From Tardiphaga sp. (lineage in GTDB: Bacteria > Pseudomonadota > Alphaproteobacteria > Rhizobiales > Xanthobacteraceae), in assembly GCA_014377915.1 (NCBI GenBank), contig JACMOT010000576.1, forward strand, positions 1-6,391: a stretch of 6,391 bases of DNA. The letters run 5' to 3'. Positions 6,218-6,391 of this stretch are shown here, one piece after another. The stretch's first letter is position 1. Each line of letters opens with the position of its first letter. The notes under the pieces are model-generated. The model saw nothing but the letters and a program-made list of their open reading frames with translations. It ran no database searches and was not told the DNA's origin. Position numbers and translations under genes: made by a program.

Positions 6218-6234
6218 AAGAAGAAGCGAAGCTC

Positions 6235-6391
6235 ATGACCGACTTTTCTCCCCGTGAAATCGTCAGCGAACTCGACCGCTACATCGTCGGCCAGCACGAC
6301 GCCAAGCGCGCGGTCTCGATCGCGCTGCGCAACCGCTGGCGGCGGCTGCAGCTCACAGGCTCCTTGCGCGAGGAAGTGCTGCCGAAGAACA
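6235..6391 (+). CDS. hslU: ATP-dependent protease ATPase subunit HslU (ClpY), N-terminal part
   Basis: Only the first 52 codons are in the window; the gene runs off the right edge. HslU is the AAA+ unfoldase ring that recognises, unfolds and feeds substrates to HslV. The visible residues contain the family N-terminus: [16 protein letters not shown] (5-20), [16 protein letters not shown] (22-37) and LREEVLPKN (44-52). The Walker A motif and the I-domain lie beyond the edge and cannot be judged. The ATG at 6235 fits the family start. Its ribosome site is poor: a purine-rich GAAGGAAGAAGAAG run begins in the tail of the preceding repeat, and no AGGAG sits at ideal spacing. It is in the usual order after hslV, but 169 bp apart. 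Confidence 0.95.
   Translation, partial: MTDFSPREIVSELDRYIVGQHDAKRAVSIALRNRWRRLQLTGSLREEVLPKN

Noticed and set aside
1..6391. CRISPR array, transposase, prophage or defence system
   Set aside because: Repeats are inverted pairs without regularly spaced direct copies, and every coding gene is a core metabolic or protease gene, apart from the DUF2628 gene.

Overview
The window looks like ordinary core chromosome of a high-GC alphaproteobacterium. The best guess is the Bradyrhizobium / Rhodopseudomonas / Afipia group (Nitrobacteraceae). This rests on gene order, protein sequences recalled from memory and the style of the intergenic palindromic repeats; no database search was run. No phage, plasmid, transposase, CRISPR or RNA gene was seen.

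Layout: six genes lie on the minus strand, read from right to left: hisB (5212-4619), a DUF2628 membrane-protein gene (4447-3917), hisH (3920-3270), hisA (3082-2342), hisF (2333-1557), hisE (1510-1187) and coaA (1157-204), the seventh and last of the run. To the right, hslV (5493-6065) and the first 52 codons of hslU (6235 to the window end) run on the plus strand. The 280-bp gap between hisB and hslV is therefore a divergent control region.

Function: HisE, HisA, HisH-HisF and HisB carry out steps 2, 4, 5 and 6 of histidine synthesis. HisB is the dehydratase alone, without a fused phosphatase. CoaA begins coenzyme A synthesis from pantothenate. HslV and HslU are the peptidase and ATPase of a heat-shock protease. 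The DUF2628 protein has no known function; its stop overlaps the hisH start by four bases, so its translation is probably tied to hisH.

Between genes: every gap longer than about 60 bp (1-203, 3083-3269, 4448-4618, 5222-5492, 6066-6234) contains an inverted-repeat element, and they fall into at least three or four sequence types. Two of these lie inside the his gene run and one separates hslV from hslU. I see no convincing novel system. The points most worth a second look are the repeats inside operons, the DUF2628 gene coupled to hisH, an altered N-terminal motif in HisH, an 18-residue HslV propeptide, a Leu at a CoA-feedback position in CoaA, and a 14-bp perfect palindrome ahead of hisB.
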